Source: Mesorhizobium loti
Lineage (GTDB): Bacteria > Pseudomonadota > Alphaproteobacteria > Rhizobiales > Rhizobiaceae
Length of the DNA stretch: 64,000 bases
Direction: 5' to 3'
NCBI RefSeq assembly: GCF_002858745.1
Contig: NZ_PJRO01000010.1
Coordinates: forward strand, 186,001-250,000
A program made the position numbers and the translations under genes. The notes beneath the pieces are model-generated. The model was given only the letters and a program-made list of their open reading frames with translations, did no database searches and was not told the DNA's origin. This document shows positions 62,227-64,000 of the stretch, piece by piece (the first letter of the stretch is position 1; each line of letters begins with the position of its first letter).

Positions 62227-63336
62227 TTACCGATCGTTGCCAAAATATTTGCGCCGCAGCACTTCGAGCTCACCCGCTTCCTGCAACGCCAGGATCTGCA
62301 GCGTGATCGTGTGGCTGAGATAGTTGCCGTGCCGAAAGCCAAAGCCATATTTGTCCGGGTGGAAAATAGGCCCTACTACCGAGAACGGCTGCCTGGCATG
62401 GGTGTGCGCGTAATATTCCAGCACTGGTGCATCGCCAACAATTGCAACAATCTCGCCATTGCCAAGCCCCGTCACAGCCTCGTCGAGGCTGCCATAAGCC
62501 TGAGTGGCGAGCCTGATCTCACTGGAATAGCGCTCTGCCACACTACCGCCGCGCACACCGACGGTACGGCCCGGGAGGTCGGCCAGTGAGTTGATTTGGT
62601 GGGTCAGCGTCAAAGCCGTCATCACACTTGTGACGGACGAAGTGACATAGGCAATGACGGCCACGCCGCAGGCCATCCATACGCCACCCGAGATGCGGCC
62701 GATCCATCCCAATGCGTTGGCGCGCGTGACCTTGCCCGAGGTCGCGACCGACATCACCTCGTAGAAACTCTCCGCCAACCCCTCGTGCCAGCTGCGTGGA
62801 AAGGTCGTGTCGAAACGGCGGTAGAATAATGCCAGCACCAAAGTGGCCACGATGATGATCGTAGCCAGCCAGGCCATTGCCCTCAGATGGCCGGCACGCT
62901 CCAGCCCGCCTAGTACCTGCCAGAAACCTGCGCTGTCGCGTTCGGCCACCAGGATGCGCAAACCCGCATCGTACCAGGGCTGGGAAAAGGTGATGCGCTC
63001 GACCCGCTCCTTGGTGATCGTCAGGTTCGAGACGGCCACATCGGCCTCACCCTTCTGGACGGCTTCGGTCAACGCTTCGAAACTGGGGTACTCGCGGTAG
63101 GCGGAAGCAAGCCCCAAAGGCTTGGCGGTCGCCTCCCACAGATCAATCGCCATGCCCGAATAGTGTGCGCCGTCCCTCATGACGAAGGGCGGGCTGACAT
63201 AGACACCGACTTTCAGTTGGGTCCCCGGTACTGCAGTGTTCTCTTGAGCCGAAGCGGGTTGGGCATGCAAGCTCGCCACGAGAAGCAACAATGCGGCCAG
63301 TGCGATTACCAAGTCCCTGGATGATATTGGTTTCAT
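62227..63336 (-). CDS. GluR0-like glutamate-receptor-type ion channel (SBP domain with inserted pore)
   Basis: 369 residues from ATG 63336. Signal peptide (1-30), then an SBP_bac_3 domain split by a pore module. Lobe S1 is about 40-135. Helix M1 is about 152-172. A re-entrant loop lies near 185-203. Helix M2 is about 213-245 and ends in AYVTSSVTSVMT, like the SYTANL motif of glutamate receptors. Lobe S2 runs from 250 to the end. Ligand residues of ionotropic receptors appear conserved: T106 and R111 in NLTITKER (T480 and R485 of GluA2), and D302 in VGDAPVLEYY. The filter lacks the TVGYG of GluR0, so ion selectivity is unknown. Confidence 0.85.
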   Translation of the reverse strand: MKPISSRDLVIALAALLLLVASLHAQPASAQENTAVPGTQLKVGVYVSPPFVMRDGAHYSGMAIDLWEATAKPLGLASAYREYPSFEALTEAVQKGEADVAVSNLTITKERVERITFSQPWYDAGLRILVAERDSAGFWQVLGGLERAGHLRAMAWLATIIIVATLVLALFYRRFDTTFPRSWHEGLAESFYEVMSVATSGKVTRANALGWIGRISGGVWMACGVAVIAYVTSSVTSVMTALTLTHQINSLADLPGRTVGVRGGSVAERYSSEIRLATQAYGSLDEAVTGLGNGEIVAIVGDAPVLEYYAHTHARQPFSVVGPIFHPDKYGFGFRHGNYLSHTITLQILALQEAGELEVLRRKYFGNDR

Positions 63337-63401
63337 ACGCAGGGGTGGATACCAATACCCTCCACGCTCGTCGAGGAATGATGTCTGGTAATCATCAAAA
63401 T

Positions 63402-63701
63402 TCAAGACTGAGCATAGCCTCGAGCCCTCATGCAATCCTTGATGAGGTCGGATTGTTCCATACCCTTGACGATCCCGTCGCCGATGCCATCGCCGATGGC
63501 GTCGGTCATGGTCTTGGGGCGGTCATTGGTTCCGATGGTCGCCGTGGCGGTTTCTGCCTGATACTTGCATTGCGCATAGTCCTGCTGGGCGGCGCTGCGT
63601 GGTGTCTCATCCTTCACCCAGTCGTTTCCATCGGAGGTCTTGCAGCCCGTCATCAAACAGAGGCTGCCCGCCAGGGCCGCACCCAAAATCGCCTTGTTCA
63701 T
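63402..63701 (-). CDS. Small lipoprotein
   Basis: 99 residues. Signal MNKAILGAALAGSLCLMTGC with lipobox MTGC (C20); AGGAG upstream. Mature part is polar with three cysteines (CKYQ, DCMRARGYAQS). It ends 65 bases upstream of the receptor-channel start on the same strand, and so may be the first gene of that transcript. Family not assigned. Confidence 0.75.
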   Translation of the reverse strand: MNKAILGAALAGSLCLMTGCKTSDGNDWVKDETPRSAAQQDYAQCKYQAETATATIGTNDRPKTMTDAIGDGIGDGIVKGMEQSDLIKDCMRARGYAQS

Positions 63702-63785
63702 GAAAGCGCTCCTTTCTGAAAGTCTTGATCCTTGCGCAAAGTCGAACGGGTTTGGTCGAGAGTTTCCCCTCCGTTTCCCTGCATT

Positions 63786-64000
63786 TCAAAACCGGACAGC
63801 GAGCTTTGCGTTGAAGCCGTGCTCTTGCGCACCAGAAGCAAGCTGCCCCTGGTAAGCGATGCCGAGTGTCGCCTGCTCGGTAAGGTTCATGTCGAGACCA
63901 GCTTCAATCAGTGCTGCATTCCTGGCGATCGGCGTTCCCTCGACAGCAAAGAACGAGCCGTTGGTGAAGGCCACATCGACCCCAGGCATGCGATCGCCGA
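63786..64000 (-). CDS. Autotransporter, C-terminal end (partial, continues beyond window)
   Basis: Only the last 70 or so residues are inside the window; the frame is open through the right edge. It reads as the end of a beta-barrel: EGTPIARNAALIEAGLDMNL, then QATLGIAYQGQL and a terminal AVRF. It aligns well with the last 60 residues of the autotransporter at 16663-20964 (GTPVAGNAAVIEAGLDFAI...QATLGVSYHGQV...NVRF), so the two are paralogues. Confidence 0.85.
   Translation of the reverse strand, partial: GDRMPGVDVAFTNGSFFAVEGTPIARNAALIEAGLDMNLTEQATLGIAYQGQLASGAQEHGFNAKLAVRF

Overview
The window reads as a chromosomal segment of an alphaproteobacterium of the Rhizobiales, most like Mesorhizobium or another Phyllobacteriaceae. 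This rests on high GC with rhizobial codon use, on gene families typical of that group (DUF1289 protein, TIGR02281 aspartic protease, DUF982 protein, Lrp/AsnC and MurR/RpiR regulators, a PleC/DivJ-type kinase), and on many accessory regulators and ABC transporters. No rRNA, intact tRNA or CRISPR array was seen.

Positions 1-14,640 look like conserved chromosome. There is a molybdenum cofactor cluster (moaA, a DMT exporter, mobA, mobB), a polar amino acid ABC uptake cassette without its ATPase, a 3-hydroxyisobutyrate dehydrogenase-family enzyme, an AlkD-like DNA repair protein, an Lrp regulator, a uracil-DNA glycosylase-family protein, a glutathione S-transferase, a thermonuclease-like protein, a sensor kinase, cobT, and the DUF1289/aspartic protease pair.

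At 14,637 there is only the 5' end of a dusA-like gene. dusA is a known integration target of mobile islands, so this is a plausible left boundary of an accessory region. Positions 14,700-30,400 hold small membrane proteins, two large autotransporters (1433 and about 1139 aa), a two-winged-helix regulator divergent from the first, small secreted proteins, remnants of an oxidoreductase and of a response regulator, and several HTH regulators.

Positions 30,477-39,146 are the most striking part: a defence-island-like set. It holds a small XRE regulator behind an 18-bp inverted repeat, a TIGR04141/DUF6119 protein, a protein with a DUF4365-like PD-(D/E)XK nuclease domain, and a convergent 1366-residue STAND/NACHT-type NTPase whose nuclease domain is at the C-terminus. 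It abuts an SbcD/SbcC-like (YhaO/YhaN-like) exonuclease-ATPase pair and a DUF2235 hydrolase. A decayed phage lysis cassette and tiny proteins follow (46.4-49.9 kb).

Positions 49,954-56,955 encode an Fe3+/phosphonate-type ABC importer with an overlapping histidine phosphatase gene, an RpiR/SIS regulator and a divergent MFS transporter. The right end (57-64 kb) is rich in small exported proteins (DUF3011, DUF4087, lipoproteins). It also has an AraC regulator, a GluR0-like receptor with a pore module inside a periplasmic amino-acid-binding domain, and the C-terminal end of a third autotransporter that runs off the window.
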